Assembly: GCF_900142825.1 (NCBI RefSeq)
Contig: NZ_FRCH01000007.1
Coordinates: 1 to 48,664 of the forward strand
Length of the DNA: 48,664 nt
Direction: 5' to 3'
Origin: Rhodanobacter sp. OK091
GTDB taxonomy: Bacteria > Pseudomonadota > Gammaproteobacteria > Xanthomonadales > Rhodanobacteraceae
In this document: in pieces, positions 48,048 to 48,664 of the stretch
Layout: each line of letters starts with the position of its first letter
Position numbering within the stretch: the first letter of the stretch is position 1
Translations under genes and position numbers: made by a program
The notes under the pieces: generated by a model
The model's database searches: none
Told to the model about the DNA's origin: nothing
Seen by the model: the letters and a program-made list of their open reading frames with translations, nothing else

Positions 48048-48398
48048 TGTCCTACATTTATGATGTCATCTCGAACCCACGGAACGACAACGCATGGAAC
48101 CGCAACCGCTCATCTACTGCCCGCTGTGCAAGTGGGAGCCCAACGGAAACAGCCTGTGGTGCTGCGCACCTTCGGAGCCGGGTGCGGGCTGCTTCACCCG
48201 TTGGAACACATTCTGGACTGCGGGCTGCTGCCCCGGCTGCGGACACTTCTGGGCCATAACGCAATGCTTGTCGTGCAAGCAGAAGTCGCCACACGAGGCT
48301 TGGTATCACTACCCGTCAGATGAAGGCCGGGAGCGGAGTAAGGAAGAAGAGCTCGAAATTTCGCGTTGAGTCGCGTCGTTGCCGAAACAGAAATTGCT
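48048..48398 (+). repeat. Direct repeat unit B containing a zinc-ribbon gene
   Basis: Second, diverged copy of the 43072-43420 unit in the same orientation, 5 kb away. Flanks are conserved on both sides of the gene, so the whole unit was duplicated, not just the coding region. Confidence 0.8.
48094..48369 (+). CDS. Small cysteine-rich zinc-ribbon protein, copy B
   Basis: 91 residues, same length as copy A. Substitutions lie mostly in the first 40 residues ('IYCPLCKWEPNGNSLWCCAP'), and the 'NTFWTAGCCPGCGHFW' and 'QCLSCKQKSPHEAWYHYPSD' parts are almost unchanged, so the ribbon cysteines are under constraint. Copy B has one extra Cys (WCC versus WYC). Function unknown. Confidence 0.72.
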   Translation: MEPQPLIYCPLCKWEPNGNSLWCCAPSEPGAGCFTRWNTFWTAGCCPGCGHFWAITQCLSCKQKSPHEAWYHYPSDEGRERSKEEELEISR

Positions 48399-48591
48399 GC
48401 TGCAGGTTCCCAGCTTGTTGACCAAGTCATTGCCAACACAGCTGACCAAGCTCGCCATACAACTTGACCGGCATCGCCAACCACCTGACCATCCGACTGA
48501 AGGTCGCTTGTCGACCATAACGGACGTTGGACCGCTAATCTATCCGATCGAGATAGTGCGATTTCACGAGTGAAATTAAGGGCTTGAACAT

Positions 48592-48664
48592 ATGAAGAGG
48601 ACGACAGCTGCCAACTTTGCCTTGGGCTTGGCCGTTATCGGATGGGCGATGTCGTGGTTGGGGT
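48592..48664 (+). CDS. Start of a gene cut by the window edge
   Basis: ATG 48592 opens a frame to the window end: 'MKRTTAANFALGLAVIGWAM' and on, a basic start followed by a hydrophobic segment, so a signal peptide or first membrane helix. Too short to identify. 48399-48591 before it holds no gene I can see. Confidence 0.5.
   Translation, partial: MKRTTAANFALGLAVIGWAMSWLG

Noticed and set aside
36709..48664. CRISPR array or restriction-modification genes accompanying CBASS
   Set aside because: No regularly spaced short repeats and no methyltransferase, nuclease or integrase motifs were found in this interval.

Overview
The window reads as one chromosomal segment of a GC-rich gammaproteobacterium of the Xanthomonadales/Lysobacterales, most likely Rhodanobacteraceae (Dyella/Rhodanobacter-like). 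This rests on gene content and order: contiguous mre-mrd-rlpA-dacA-lipBA, split nrdJa/nrdJb, an XAC0095-family gene, large TonB receptors with TPR-sulfotransferase and Asp-hydroxylase neighbours, and lineage-typical intergenic repeats. No database search was possible; the taxon is an inference.

Layout. 1-70: 3' end of a 5S rRNA gene and its terminator. 288-3448: UPF0114 membrane protein, glycerol kinase, and a convergent PfkB-family kinase. 3654-17113: a long plus-strand cell-envelope block, mreB-mreC-mreD-mrdA-rodA-mltB-rlpA-dacA-ybeD-lipB-lipA-prc, with several 1-4 nt start/stop overlaps. It joins the rod-shape elongasome, septal/peptidoglycan maturation and lipoate synthesis, and ends at a strong terminator. 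17117-32516: a minus-strand block of secreted and periplasmic proteins: GH43-like glycosidase, M1 aminopeptidase lipoprotein, TPR-sulfotransferase, TonB receptor, TPR-Asp/Asn hydroxylase, leucyl aminopeptidase, HAD phosphatase, PstS-LysM fusion and a DegP/DegQ protease. 32675-36702: a class II ribonucleotide reductase split into nrdJa and nrdJb, with a histone-H1-like AKK-repeat gene between them.

36709 to the right edge is an accessory region. It opens with a 3' fragment of tRNA-Ser(CGA) plus terminator, then changes to AT-richer DNA carrying a two-gene CBASS anti-phage module (S-4TM effector plus CD-NTase with a C-terminal AGS-C-type sensor). Next come an orphan lipoprotein, a string of four perfect hairpins, and a promoter followed by a structured RNA resembling the C4/CI antisense immunity RNAs of P1/P4-type phages, ahead of an XAC0095-family gene. 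Further right are a truncated-looking membrane sensor, two diverged copies of a small cysteine-rich zinc-ribbon gene 5 kb apart, a cNMP-binding/thioredoxin-reductase-like fusion, a DUF3667 membrane protein, an IS3 orfA remnant and a translationally coupled pair of secreted proteins of unknown function. Repeated 50-bp palindromes punctuate this region.

The most interesting signals are the CBASS module next to the tRNA scar, the C4-like RNA with two long-range pairings that could occlude or expose the downstream gene's leader, and a REP element translated in frame inside nrdJb.
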